Source of the DNA: an uncultured Bacteroidaceae bacterium
Lineage (GTDB): Bacteria; Bacteroidota; Bacteroidia; Bacteroidales; Bacteroidaceae
NCBI GenBank assembly: GCA_944321635.1
Contig: CALULY010000011.1
Location: forward strand, 1-64,000
Direction of reading: 5' to 3'
DNA length: 64,000 bases
The number at the start of each line of letters is the position of its first letter. The first letter of the stretch is position 1. The position numbers and the translations under genes were made by a program. The notes under the pieces are model-generated. The model worked only from the letters and a program-made list of their open reading frames with translations. It did not search any database and was not told the origin of the DNA. Positions 50,932 to 62,030 of this stretch are shown here, one piece after another.

Positions 50932-51258
50932 TTACTTCTTCTGCTGCTGCGCGTCGGCGACGTTTGCATAGATTGAGTTCTTGTCAATCTTGATACGCAC
51001 GCCATCGGCAATCTCAAGCATTACGTAAGTGGCTTCAACCACTCTTATGCGGCCATAGATTCCTCCGGCTGTCATCACCTCATCTCCCACCTGCAAGTTG
51101 TTGCGGAAATTGGCAAGCTCCTTTTGTTTCTTGTTCTGAGGACGGATCATGAAGAAGTACATGATGAGGATCATTGCCAAAATCATAATCCAAAATCCCC
51201 AACCGCTCCCTTGCGGCTGAGCAGTGGCAGTCAGAAAAACTGATGATAAGGTAGTCAT
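50932..51258 (-). CDS. yajC: Sec translocase accessory subunit YajC
   Basis: The 108-residue protein has one membrane segment (WGFWIMILAMILIMYFFMI, about 20-38) followed by RPQNKKQKELANFRNNLQVGDEV, the YajC hallmark. YajC associates with SecDF in protein export. The short N terminus carries a stretch before the membrane segment that could be a signal. It lies 33 bp after nusB. Confidence 0.95.
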   Translation of the reverse strand: MTTLSSVFLTATAQPQGSGWGFWIMILAMILIMYFFMIRPQNKKQKELANFRNNLQVGDEVMTAGGIYGRIRVVEATYVMLEIADGVRIKIDKNSIYANVADAQQQKK

Positions 51259-51291
51259 AATTATTAAAGAGTTTTAGTGAGTGCGACAAAA

Positions 51292-52224
51292 TTAAAAAGA
51301 CTTCGACAACTTCCCATCTTTTTTCAATTGATTAACAATTCCCTCCATCGTCCCATTGACAAAGGCTCCGCTCTTGGGAGTGCTGAATACTTTGGCAAGT
51401 TCGACATATTCATTGAACGTCACCGACAAGGGAATCGATGGGAATCCCAGAATCTCGGCCAATGCGACTTGCATGATTATCACGTCCATGAAGGCGATGC
51501 GATCCAAGTCCCAATTCCTCACGCTGTGTTTTATCACGTCGCGGTAGTAGTCCATGTTGACTATCGAGCGGTTGAACAATGAGATTGCGAACTTCCTGTC
51601 CTCGTCATCCTTGAACTGCGGCAGCACGATTTTGTCGTCTGGTTGCGTTGACTCGTTGAAACGCTTTATGGTCTTCAACACGAAAGTGTCGATGATGTCC
51701 TTGTCGTCATTCCAGTAAAGGCTCAGTTCCTCAAGGAAAGCCGCCAGCTCCTCGTTGTTGCAGATGACGGTCTTGTAGGTCTTGCGCCAAAATTCACGGT
51801 CAGCAGCATAGTCTGATGTCTCGGCTGACATATAATTGGCATAAACGTCGGAAGCGACAATCACGTCATAAAGCGACTTGACCATCTCGGGGTGCACCTC
51901 CCAGCTCTTCTTCTGCCGCTCCTTGAAATCGCGCAACTGCTTGTTTGCCTCAAGCTGCGCGACGAAAAGGTTGTCCACGAAACGCGTGTTGGGCTTGAGC
52001 TCCTCCATCGTGGGCTGGAGTTTCGACTTGCCTATCTCAATCTTTTTTCTTGCATAGTCGGTGATGGCGGGCATCAACAGCAGGAGGTAATTGTAGAGGT
52101 CATAGCCTTTCGCCAAGCTGTATATCAATTCTTTTTCTGAAACTTCAAGTTGTTTCCCCTTGTTAAGGCAATGCGAGTAGACCAATTGCACTACTTTTGA
52201 ACGGATAAGAACTCTGTTTATCAT
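51292..52224 (-). CDS. nusB: Transcription antitermination factor NusB (long form)
   Basis: NusB binds boxA RNA with S10 to prevent early termination in rRNA operons. The 310-residue protein is about twice the length of E. coli NusB: an extra N-terminal part (MINRVLIRSKVVQLVYSHCL onward) precedes the NusB core, which ends with AFMDVIIMQVALAEILGFPS and EYVELAKVFSTPKSGAFVNG. Long forms are usual in Bacteroidetes. It is the first gene of nusB-yajC-ybbR-coaE-DUF5606. Confidence 0.95.
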   Translation of the reverse strand: MINRVLIRSKVVQLVYSHCLNKGKQLEVSEKELIYSLAKGYDLYNYLLLLMPAITDYARKKIEIGKSKLQPTMEELKPNTRFVDNLFVAQLEANKQLRDFKERQKKSWEVHPEMVKSLYDVIVASDVYANYMSAETSDYAADREFWRKTYKTVICNNEELAAFLEELSLYWNDDKDIIDTFVLKTIKRFNESTQPDDKIVLPQFKDDEDRKFAISLFNRSIVNMDYYRDVIKHSVRNWDLDRIAFMDVIIMQVALAEILGFPSIPLSVTFNEYVELAKVFSTPKSGAFVNGTMEGIVNQLKKDGKLSKSF

Positions 52225-52250
52225 AATCTTTAATCGCTATTAATTTGCCG

Positions 52251-52280
52251 CAAAAGTAAGCAATTCCAATCAAACTCAAA
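52251..52280 (-). promoter_or_regulatory. Promoter of the nusB operon
   Basis: TTTG (52280-52277), 18 bp, then TACTTTTG (52258-52251) on the minus strand fit the Bacteroidetes consensus, 27 bp before the nusB ATG. The -33 part lies inside the terminator hairpin of the upstream gene. Confidence 0.65.
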
Positions 52281-52292
52281 AGATTGGAATTG
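52251..52292 (-). terminator. Terminator of the metallopeptidase gene, overlapping the nusB promoter
   Basis: A perfect 11-bp stem CAATTCCAATC / GATTGGAATTG (52261-52271 with 52282-52292) with a 10-base loop lies 60 bp past the peptidase stop; the minus strand then reads CTTACTTTTG. The same bases hold the nusB -33 and -7 boxes. Confidence 0.65.
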
Positions 52293-52351
52293 CTTTGTCC
52301 ATTGCCCTGCCGCCCATCCGGCACGATGGCAAGGCAACCAAAAGATGCAAC

Positions 52352-53038
52352 TTACTCGTCCCTGCTTGCCCCGACGAACAGCATCACATAGTAGAGCAAC
52401 GTTGCCAGCGACCCGAGCGCGGCGACGACGTAGGTGTAGGCTGCCGACTTAAGCGCATCAGCCGCCATGCCATGATTGCCGGGGCTTGTTATGCCCGCTG
52501 CAGAGAGCCAGAGCAGCGCACGCCGGCTGGCATTGATCTCGACCGGCAACGTGACGAAGCTGAACAACGTGGTCAGCGCGAACAGGCATATCCCGAACAG
52601 CATCAGCTGCGGGAACACATAGAGCAGCAGCATCCCGGCGAGCAGGACCCACGACATTATGCTTGACGCAAAACTCACGACCGGGACAATCGCCGAGCGG
52701 AACTTCAATGGAGCGTATGCCGTCGCGTGCTGCAAAGCATGACCGCACTCATGCGCCGCGACGGCAGCGGCGGCGACATTCGCCCCGTAGTAGACGGCCT
52801 CGCTCAGGTTGACCGTCTTGTTCACCGGATTGTAATGGTCGGTCAGCGTGCCGGGCGTGCAAGTCACCGACACGTCAAAGATGCCATTGTCCCTCAACAT
52901 CTTTTCGGCCACTTGACGGCCGGTCATCCCACTGTCGAGAGGGACTTTCGAGTAGTTTTCAAACTTGCTTTTCAAGCGGCTCGACACCAGCCAGCTCAGC
53001 AGGGTGATGCCGATGAACAGGATCCAATAGGTTGCCAT
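52352..53038 (-). CDS. YugP-type membrane zinc metallopeptidase
   Basis: The 228-residue protein has an N-terminal membrane segment, the zinc motif HECGHALQH (H96, E97, H100) and three further hydrophobic segments (about 122-165 and 200-220), as in the YugP neutral zinc metallopeptidase family. Its substrates are unknown. The gene is a single unit ending in a terminator that overlaps the nusB promoter. Confidence 0.92.
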   Translation of the reverse strand: MATYWILFIGITLLSWLVSSRLKSKFENYSKVPLDSGMTGRQVAEKMLRDNGIFDVSVTCTPGTLTDHYNPVNKTVNLSEAVYYGANVAAAAVAAHECGHALQHATAYAPLKFRSAIVPVVSFASSIMSWVLLAGMLLLYVFPQLMLFGICLFALTTLFSFVTLPVEINASRRALLWLSAAGITSPGNHGMAADALKSAAYTYVVAALGSLATLLYYVMLFVGASRDE

Positions 53039-53416
53039 TTGCTTCGATTCATTTAAGTTTTACCGCCTCGCCCGCCGCGACATGACACGGCGCGGCCGTT
53101 GGCAGGCAATGCAATGATAGCAAAAGCCGTGCTATGACAAAAGCAATCACGCCAGTGCAGCCCGTCGCTTGACAATTTTTCTGAAATAATAAGCATTGTT
53201 GTCACCTCGTGTCCGCCGGCCATGCGCGTAGGGTCTGATGCCGTCGGTGACACCATGCTTTGTAAGTGCGACTTACAAAGATTGTAAATGACACTTACAA
53301 AGGTTGTAAGTGTGACTTACAAAAGATGGTTTCGTCAAAAACGTCTTACCCATGGCGCAAGACGTTGGTATGTCGGCGAAAAAAACTATCTTGCAGCATC
53401 ATTAAAACATATTAAT
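53039..53416. other. Divergent intergenic region with 66-bp palindromic repeat
   Basis: This 378-bp gap lies between divergent genes (metallopeptidase minus, SPFH plus). It carries repeat copy B at 53259-53324. A TATCTTGC sequence near 53387 is close to, but not, a full -7 consensus for the SPFH gene. An upstream frame extension of the SPFH gene through the repeat is not accepted. Confidence 0.6.
53259..53324. repeat. Three 22-bp palindromic units, copy B
   Basis: The first unit TTTGTAAGTGCGACTTACAA is identical to that of copy A at 4813; the second and third carry 2-4 base changes (TTGTAAATGACACTTACAA, TTGTAAGTGTGACTTACAA). Total length is 66 bp in both copies. Confidence 0.9.
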
Positions 53417-54379
53417 ATGGAAAACAAAGAATTTGATTACTCGGGCATCCACCTCAACGGATTCCTCGGCCTGTTCCTGAACATTGCCATGCTGCTTGGC
53501 GGGGCATTGGCACTCATCACAGCAAGCGCGCAGGGCGGCAACGCCGGTCTCGCAACGTTGGGCATAGCGTTGTTGGTCGTGGGATTCTTCATGCTGTTCG
53601 GCTACATGATGCTTGAGCCGAATGAAGCCAAGGTGATGGTGTTCTTCGGCAAGTACAAAGGCACGTTCCGCCTCACAGGCTTCTACTGGGTCAACCCGTT
53701 CATGACGACCAAAGCACTCTCACTGCGCGCAAGGAACCTCGATGCCGAGCCCATCAAGGTCAACGACAAAGTGGGCAATCCCATCCTCATAGGCATGGTC
53801 TTGGTCTGGCGCCTGAAGGACACCTACAAGGCCATGTTTGAAATAGACGCGCAGACGATGGCATCAGCGGCAGGAGTGGGCAGCGGCAACGTGGCGACGA
53901 GGATGCTCGCGTTTGAGAAGTTTGTCCGCATACAGAGCGATGCCGCATTGCGCGAGGTCGCAGGACAATACGCATACGACAACATCGAGACATCGGACAA
54001 GTCGGATGACAGCCACAAAGAGCTAACCCTGCGCGATGGCGGCGAGGAAATCAACGACCAACTGGAACAGAAGCTGAATGAACGCCTCGCAATGGCGGGC
54101 ATCGAGGTCAAGGAAGCCCGGCTCAACTACCTCACCTACGCCCCCGAGATAGCTGCGGTGATGCTGCGCCGCCAACAGGCCAACGCGGTGATTGCGGCGC
54201 GAGAAAAGATCGTCGAGGGTGCTGTCAGCATGGTGCAAATGGCATTGTCTGAGATGGAGAAGAAAGACATCGTGCAACTCAGCGACGCGCAAAAGGCCGC
54301 CCTGGTCAGCAACCTGCTCGTCGTGCTGTGCGCCGATGAGACTGCACAACCTGTCGTTAACACTGGCACGAGGGATTGA
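53417..54379 (+). CDS. SPFH/Band 7 domain membrane protein
   Basis: The 320-residue protein starts MENKEFDYSGIHLNGFLGLF; it has two membrane segments (about 15-30 and 40-60) and then an SPFH domain (NEAKVMVFFGKYKGTFRLTG, later IEVKEARLNYLTYAPEIAAV), ending in a coiled-coil part. SPFH proteins form membrane-associated rings or scaffolds, often linked to protease control or lipid domains. The next gene starts 2 bp after its stop codon, so the alpha/beta hydrolase is co-translated. Confidence 0.92.
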   Translation: MENKEFDYSGIHLNGFLGLFLNIAMLLGGALALITASAQGGNAGLATLGIALLVVGFFMLFGYMMLEPNEAKVMVFFGKYKGTFRLTGFYWVNPFMTTKALSLRARNLDAEPIKVNDKVGNPILIGMVLVWRLKDTYKAMFEIDAQTMASAAGVGSGNVATRMLAFEKFVRIQSDAALREVAGQYAYDNIETSDKSDDSHKELTLRDGGEEINDQLEQKLNERLAMAGIEVKEARLNYLTYAPEIAAVMLRRQQANAVIAAREKIVEGAVSMVQMALSEMEKKDIVQLSDAQKAALVSNLLVVLCADETAQPVVNTGTRD

Positions 54380-54381
54380 TC

Positions 54382-55692
54382 ATGAAAAGGACATTTGCAT
54401 TGATCGCAGCCGCACTGTGCCTGGTCGTGGCTTGCGCGCAGCAAGACGGCACGGCACAACGGGGACAACGTGTGCTGACCATGCTAATGACAGGTGAGAC
54501 AGACAGCCTCTACCACGAGATGTCTGCCGAGATGCGGCAGGCACTGACAGAGACACAGCTCTCCGTCCTGTGGTTCACCATGGAGATGACCTACGGCAAA
54601 TTGCAATCCACCGGGCAATGGGAGGAGCAGCACGTGATGGGATATGACATAGCAAAATGCCGCCTGGGCTTTGCAAACGGCAACTTGGATTTCTCCGTCA
54701 CATTCAACGACGACAAGATAGCTGGTATGTTCTTTACACCGGCAGCCGAAACCGCGCCGCCACAGGAGCCAGAGACGACGGCATCATTCCAAGAGAAACC
54801 CATGGCTCTGTGCTGCGACGGCTACACCATGCCTGCCTTGTTGACCCTCCCCAAACAAGAGGCAAAAGCCCCGTGTGTCATCATCGTGCATGGCAGCGGG
54901 CCAAACGACAAGGATGGGACAATCGGGGGGAACAAACCCTACGCGCTATTGGCGCGTATGCTTGCCGAGCGGGGTGTCGCCTCATTCAGATATGACAAAC
55001 GCACTTTCACCTACCACGACTTGCCGGACAGCGTGGCAGCGATACTCACCGTTGACTATGAGACCACAGATGATGCCGTGGCGGCGGCAGAGATGCTGCA
55101 CGCCATGCCGGAAGACATTGACACATCAAGACTGTTTGTCCTCGGGCACAGCCAAGGGGGAATGATGATCCCACGCATAGCGCAACGGGCGACAGCTCCG
55201 CACGGCTACATCATGATGGCCGCGCCAGCAAGGCGGTTGCTCGACTTGATGATGATGCAGATGGACTACCTCCACGGCCATGGCCTCTACCCGGACTGGC
55301 CAAAGGCAAGGAAGGAAATGGAAAGACAAATTGCCAACCTCAGGCTGTGGGGGCAAGATGCCTTTGACAACGCGATGCCTATGCCAATGAACCTCCCATT
55401 GTCCTATCTCTTGGATTTGGAAGGATATGACCAGACGCAGGAAGCAAAGTCTATCACAAAACCATTGTTGGTAATGAATGGAGAAGCCGACTACCAAGTG
55501 ACGATGGACGATTTTCAGTTGTGGAAAAAGGCGTTGCAGGGGAAGGACAACGTGACTTGGAAATCATACAAGGGACTTAACCACATCTTCATCCCTGCCG
55601 GCGACCCGCCATTGCCATCCGACTACGCCAAGCAAGGGACCATGCCGGCCGAGGTGGCAGACGACATAGCCAAGTTTGTCAAAGGGCTGTGA
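54382..55692 (+). CDS. Exported alpha/beta hydrolase with N-terminal DUF3887-like domain
   Basis: The 436-residue protein has an export signal, probably of lipoprotein type (ALCLVVACAQ), a DUF3887-like domain (about 20-110) and an alpha/beta hydrolase domain with VIIVHGSGPNDKDG, the nucleophile elbow GHSQGG, and a late catalytic His in GLNHIF. Such fusions are annotated as dienelactone-hydrolase-like or acyl esterases; the substrate is not known. An ATG at 54382 was preferred to the overlapping TTG at 54376. It follows the SPFH gene directly, and its stop lies 1 bp from the convergent GNAT gene. Confidence 0.88.
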   Translation: MKRTFALIAAALCLVVACAQQDGTAQRGQRVLTMLMTGETDSLYHEMSAEMRQALTETQLSVLWFTMEMTYGKLQSTGQWEEQHVMGYDIAKCRLGFANGNLDFSVTFNDDKIAGMFFTPAAETAPPQEPETTASFQEKPMALCCDGYTMPALLTLPKQEAKAPCVIIVHGSGPNDKDGTIGGNKPYALLARMLAERGVASFRYDKRTFTYHDLPDSVAAILTVDYETTDDAVAAAEMLHAMPEDIDTSRLFVLGHSQGGMMIPRIAQRATAPHGYIMMAAPARRLLDLMMMQMDYLHGHGLYPDWPKARKEMERQIANLRLWGQDAFDNAMPMPMNLPLSYLLDLEGYDQTQEAKSITKPLLVMNGEADYQVTMDDFQLWKKALQGKDNVTWKSYKGLNHIFIPAGDPPLPSDYAKQGTMPAEVADDIAKFVKGL

Positions 55693-55693
55693 C

Positions 55694-56218
55694 TCAACTC
55701 AGCAACTGGAAGAGCCGTGCATCATAATATGCGCCCTTGAAGCAAAACCACCGCCGCAGCACCGCCATCTCTTCAAACCCGAGACGGCAGAACAAACGAG
55801 CGGCATCTGTGTTTGTCTCATTCACGAAAGCATAGACCTGCGACAAACGGAAATAGGTGAAGGCATAGTCTATCATAAGCCTCAAAGCTGCGGTAGCATA
55901 CCCATTGCCACGAAACTCCCTGAGGATGAACACCCCGACCTCGGCACGGGCACACACTATGTCATAATCAAACAAATCGACAATGCCCAATGTCACCCCG
56001 TCTGTGGCACGCTCGACAATCAACCGCAGTTGCTTGTCTTCCAAAAGGTCATTGGAAGCACCATTGACATACTCATGCAGGAAATGCAACGAACGGGGTG
56101 TGAAAAACAATGATGTCCCCCACTCGTCCGAGTCATTCTCAATCGCATAGAAAAGCTCGGCATCAGCAAGCTCCATTGGGCGAAGCCTCACACCTCCTCC
56201 TTCAAAAACATTAGCCAC
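55694..56218 (-). CDS. GNAT family N-acetyltransferase (RimJ-like)
   Basis: The 174-residue protein fits the GNAT fold of the RimJ/RimL group: VRLRPMELADAELFYAIEND at the front, the acetyl-CoA site EVGVFILREFRGNGYATAAL near residue 93-112, and VYAFVNETNTDAARLFCRLGF near 135-155. It transfers an acetyl group to an amine; the target may be a protein N terminus, an amino acid or a drug. It is the last gene in the run thiS-E-G-C-H-recR-membrane protein-GNAT and ends 1 bp from the convergent hydrolase stop. Confidence 0.92.
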   Translation of the reverse strand: MANVFEGGGVRLRPMELADAELFYAIENDSDEWGTSLFFTPRSLHFLHEYVNGASNDLLEDKQLRLIVERATDGVTLGIVDLFDYDIVCARAEVGVFILREFRGNGYATAALRLMIDYAFTYFRLSQVYAFVNETNTDAARLFCRLGFEEMAVLRRWFCFKGAYYDARLFQLLS

Positions 56219-56260
56219 GGTTCAGTCCTTTTTGATTGCTGACATCATGTCCATCGACGC

Positions 56261-56713
56261 TCAATCCTCAAGCCCAATGTCTGCCCTCACCCTTGTCATG
56301 GTCGGCACACAGAATGCGAAAGACAACAGGCAAATGCAAAAGCACAACAATCCCGCCGCACTCTCGCAATCGACACTGAAGTACAAGGCTATGTTGTAAG
56401 ACGCGGCGACAAAAAGCATCGCTAGTCTCGCGACGCTCAACCAGAGGTAACGTCTCAAGGCTCTGAGCAATTGATTCTCGCCACGCACCATTGGCTGAAG
56501 CAGCTTGCTGAACAATTTCAACGACAACGGCACAAACAACAATGTCGCCAGCACCCCGCACACGTCATAGACATAGCGCGAAGCCACATCGCCTGCCGGG
56601 AATACAAAATGGATCACACCCGCCAACGACAGGGCTGCATAAAGCAAAGGCAACACAATGAACAACGTGAAAATGACTTGCAACGTTCTGACGGTCTTAT
56701 GCAATTCCCTCAT
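56261..56713 (-). CDS. Small membrane protein of unknown function
   Basis: The 150-residue protein (from the ATG at 56713, MRELHKTVRTLQVIF) has four hydrophobic segments (about 10-32, 47-65, 85-105, 115-140). A TTG four codons upstream overlaps the recR stop and is an alternative start. No family is recognised; it superficially resembles DUF2975-type proteins. Placement between recR and a GNAT gene with short gaps suggests co-transcription. Confidence 0.65.
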   Translation of the reverse strand: MRELHKTVRTLQVIFTLFIVLPLLYAALSLAGVIHFVFPAGDVASRYVYDVCGVLATLLFVPLSLKLFSKLLQPMVRGENQLLRALRRYLWLSVARLAMLFVAASYNIALYFSVDCESAAGLLCFCICLLSFAFCVPTMTRVRADIGLED

Positions 56714-56721
56714 ATTGCCTA

Positions 56722-57339
56722 TCAAATGTTGGTTTCAAAACTAACCCTGTTGACGATGCTCCTGCCAAGTGTCACCTCGTCGGTGTACTCCAGCTCATCG
56801 CCGACGGACAAGCCTCGCGACAATGCAGTCACTTTGACTCCAAGCGGGGACAGTTTCCTGTAAATGTAGAAGTTTGTCGTGTCACCTTCCATCGTCGGAC
56901 TTAGGGCGAGAATCACCTCATCAACCCCACCTGAAGCAACTCGGCCAACGAGGCTGTCGATGGATATGTCATTCGGACCTATGCCGTCCATGGGTGAAAT
57001 CAAACCGCCAAGCACGTGGTACAATCCGTTGTATTGCATTGTCGCCTCGATGGACATCACATCCTTGATGTTCTCAACCACGCAAATCACAGCAGCATCC
57101 CTCCCCTTATCGGCACAGATGGAACAGATCTCGGTGTCTGAAATGTTGTTGCAGACCTTGCAATACTTAACATTTGCTTTCATGTCGGCAATCGCAGAAA
57201 CGAATGACGCGACAAAAGCATCGTCCTGCTTCAACAGGAACAAGGCAAGACGCATGGCCGTCCTGCCACCTATGCCAGGCAATTTGGATAGTTGCTCGAC
57301 AGCCCTTTCGAGGCTGGCGGATGGTATTTGCCTATACAT
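56722..57339 (-). CDS. recR: Recombination mediator protein RecR
   Basis: RecR works with RecO and RecF to load RecA on gapped DNA. The 205-residue protein has the helix-hairpin-helix [20 protein letters not shown], a Cys4 zinc motif [16 protein letters not shown] (about 58-73) and a Toprim domain ([16 protein letters not shown], later [15 protein letters not shown]). The ATG at 57339 is 7 bp after the thiH stop, so recR is in line with the thiamine operon; this neighbourhood is unusual. Confidence 0.96.
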   Translation of the reverse strand: MYRQIPSASLERAVEQLSKLPGIGGRTAMRLALFLLKQDDAFVASFVSAIADMKANVKYCKVCNNISDTEICSICADKGRDAAVICVVENIKDVMSIEATMQYNGLYHVLGGLISPMDGIGPNDISIDSLVGRVASGGVDEVILALSPTMEGDTTNFYIYRKLSPLGVKVTALSRGLSVGDELEYTDEVTLGRSIVNRVSFETNI

Positions 57340-57346
57340 CCTCCAC

Positions 57347-58459
57347 TCAGTTAAGTGATTGATCCCAATCTTTCCAGACAGGCTCGCGGCCAAGGGCTTT
57401 CAAATCACTCTCGACCTGCATAGCCGTCCGCTCGTCACTCACATGGAACTGCTCCAAAGACTGCGGATAGGTGTAGTAGCCCCCCGGATCCGTCTTGCTC
57501 TCAGCGCTCATTGTGGTGACACCAAGCGTCGCCATCGCATTGCGGAACTCAGCCGACTCGCGTGTGGAATAGGATATGTCAACATCGTGATCAAAAATCC
57601 TGAAAGCGAAAGTCAACTGCGCCAGTTCACGGTCAGACATGATAACGTTGGGCTGGAATCCTCCGCTTTCGGCAACGCGCATCCTCGGGAAGTTGACGCT
57701 ATATTTTGTCTTCCAATAGTTCTTTTGCAGATAACGCAGGTGGTAGGCCATCATTGTCATGTCAGTCCTCCAGTCCTCAAGGCCTACGAGCACCCCCATC
57801 CCTATCGAATGGACTCCTGCCTGCCCCATGCGGTCAAAGGCGTTCACTCTCCACTCAAAATTGGATTTCATTCCTCGCGGATGATAAATGTTGTAATTCG
57901 CACGGTTGTAAGTCTCCTGGAAACAAATCACACCATTCAGGCCGTGCCGCGTCAGCTCTTTGTATTCCTCGGCTTTCAATGGCATCACCTCAATTTTAAG
58001 GTTGCTGAAATAGGGCTTTGCCAAGTCCAAAGCACGTGCTATGTAGGGGACACCGGCCTTGGCAGGATTCTCGCCAGTGACAAGAAGAAGGTTTTCAAAC
58101 GGAGCAAGACGCTTGATGGCCTTGTACTCATTCACTGTCTCTTCCTCTGTCAGGATAGTGCGCTTCATCGGATTGCCGACATGGAAACCACAGTAGACGC
58201 AGGAATTTGAGCATGAGTTGGTCAAATAGAGAGGAACGAACATCGAGATGGTCTTCCCAAACCTCTCCAATGTGTAATGCCTGCTCAGCTGTGCCATTTC
58301 CTCAAGGTAAGGCTCAGCCGCAGGTGAGACGAGTGCCATGAAATCATCGACCGTCAACGAGCGTTTGCGCAATGCCTGCTCGACATCCTTGGATGTTTTT
58401 GAATAAATCGATGAAGATGTCCCGTCCCAAGATATGTTGCTTAGATAATCTGAAAACAT
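57347..58459 (-). CDS. thiH: 2-iminoacetate synthase ThiH
   Basis: ThiH is a radical SAM enzyme that cleaves tyrosine to dehydroglycine for the thiazole ring of thiamine. The 370-residue protein has the cluster motif CSNSCVYC (C83, C87, C90), and the later [16 protein letters not shown] block. Its presence, not ThiO, indicates the anaerobic route. It lies 13 bp after thiC. Confidence 0.96.
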   Translation of the reverse strand: MFSDYLSNISWDGTSSSIYSKTSKDVEQALRKRSLTVDDFMALVSPAAEPYLEEMAQLSRHYTLERFGKTISMFVPLYLTNSCSNSCVYCGFHVGNPMKRTILTEEETVNEYKAIKRLAPFENLLLVTGENPAKAGVPYIARALDLAKPYFSNLKIEVMPLKAEEYKELTRHGLNGVICFQETYNRANYNIYHPRGMKSNFEWRVNAFDRMGQAGVHSIGMGVLVGLEDWRTDMTMMAYHLRYLQKNYWKTKYSVNFPRMRVAESGGFQPNVIMSDRELAQLTFAFRIFDHDVDISYSTRESAEFRNAMATLGVTTMSAESKTDPGGYYTYPQSLEQFHVSDERTAMQVESDLKALGREPVWKDWDQSLN

Positions 58460-58472
58460 TGTTTTGAAGTTA

Positions 58473-60929
<2,457 letters not shown>

Positions 60930-60937
<8 letters not shown>

Positions 60938-61574
60938 ATAAGTAAGTGTTATTACATCTTTCAACTATTCTTTTCATTTCTGCAACAGGATTGGAGGCGT
61001 TAAGAACCGAGCCTGACAAAGCTATACCATCTACACCAAGACGGGCCAGATCGCTTATGTCATCTGCAGTAATCCCCCCTATCGCTATTATTGGGATGCC
61101 TATCGACAGACTACGCATCTCTTTTATAATTGCAGCATAACCATCCAGTCCGAGTTGAGGGCTTAGGTTTTGCTTTGTGGTAGTAAATCTGAATGGGCCA
61201 CAACCGATATAATCAGCCCCGGATTCAAATATATTGACCACATCATCAATCGTGTTGGCTGTGCCTCCAATCATATATTCTTTTCCAAGCAATGCCCTTG
61301 CCTCGACTATCGACATATCATTCTTGCCAAGATGAACGCCATCTGCCCCTGCGACCTTGACAAGGTGCGCACGGTCGTCGAGTATGAAAGTCGCATCGGC
61401 TGACTTGCACAAGTCACGCGCGACAATGGCAGTCTTACAAAAGGCATCATCATCGGCAGATTTCATCCTCAGTTGCACCCACTTGCATCCTCCTTCAATG
61501 GCTATCTTAACAGAATCCAAATAGGAATAACGGTCATTGCAGTGAGTTATGAATTGCAAACTCAACCTCCGCAT
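60930..61574 (-). CDS. thiE: Thiamine phosphate synthase ThiE
   Basis: ThiE joins the pyrimidine and thiazole phosphates to thiamine phosphate. The 214-residue TIM barrel has [12 protein letters not shown] near residue 33, [20 protein letters not shown], and [20 protein letters not shown] near residue 165-184. It overlaps thiS by 13 bp at its front and thiG by 8 bp at its end. Confidence 0.96.
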
Positions 61575-61762
61575 ACAGCCTTTATGATTATAAGCCTTGC
61601 CCCGTCCTCAAGCATGAAGCTGCTCCACTGGGAACGTGGGACGACTTTATTGTTGACTGCCACAGCTATTCCCTCACCACTTATCGCCATCTTTTCAAGG
61701 AATGCTGATAATGTAATTGGCGCATCCAAAGTGTACGACTTCGAATTCAAAGTGACTTCCAT
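61562..61762 (-). CDS. thiS: Sulfur carrier protein ThiS
   Basis: The 66-residue ubiquitin-like protein ends in the required Gly-Gly (AVCGG), which is adenylated and made into a thiocarboxylate to deliver sulfur for the thiazole. It begins MEVTLNSKSYTLDAPITLSA. It is the first gene of the operon, 40 bp after the TPP riboswitch. The activating enzyme ThiF and the kinase ThiD are not in the window. Confidence 0.95.
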   Translation of the reverse strand: MEVTLNSKSYTLDAPITLSAFLEKMAISGEGIAVAVNNKVVPRSQWSSFMLEDGARLIIIKAVCGG

Positions 61763-61802
61763 AATAATATAACTTTCGGAAAGATAAAGAGGAGAGGAAT
61801 TA

Positions 61803-61888
61803 CAATCCCTGCATCGGCATTATCCGTCAGCAGGTTATGAGGGTATATTCTCAGCCTTGCCATATAAATGCCAAAGCACCCCTTTGCC
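61803..61888 (-). promoter_or_regulatory. TPP riboswitch (THI element) of the thiamine operon
   Basis: The minus strand contains GGGGTGC, then AAGGCTGAGAATATACCC, ATAACCTG, GGATAATGCC and GCAGGGATT in the right order and spacing for the TPP aptamer (CUGAGA and the GGAUAAUGCC box being the signature parts). Bound thiamine pyrophosphate would switch off the genes downstream. The limits given are approximate, from the P1 pairing. The control could act at translation or early termination; no strict terminator is visible before thiS. Confidence 0.95.
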
Positions 61889-61966
61889 TTTCAAACCGTT
61901 GCGAATTAAGCATTATTTCTTGAAAGTTCAAAGGCTTTACACCAAAATAACCCTTCACTGGAATAA

Positions 61967-62005
61967 CAAAAAAACGTGTGGGCGAACAATCTTGTCGTCC
62001 ACACG
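61967..62005 (-). terminator. Terminator after myo-inositol-1-phosphate synthase
   Basis: On the minus strand CGTGTGG...CCACACG with further CGA/TCG pairing forms a hairpin followed by seven T (61968-61974 region). It starts 25 bp past the stop codon of the synthase gene and separates it from the thiamine operon. Confidence 0.88.
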
Positions 62006-62030
62006 CCACAACTAATCATTATGACTATTC

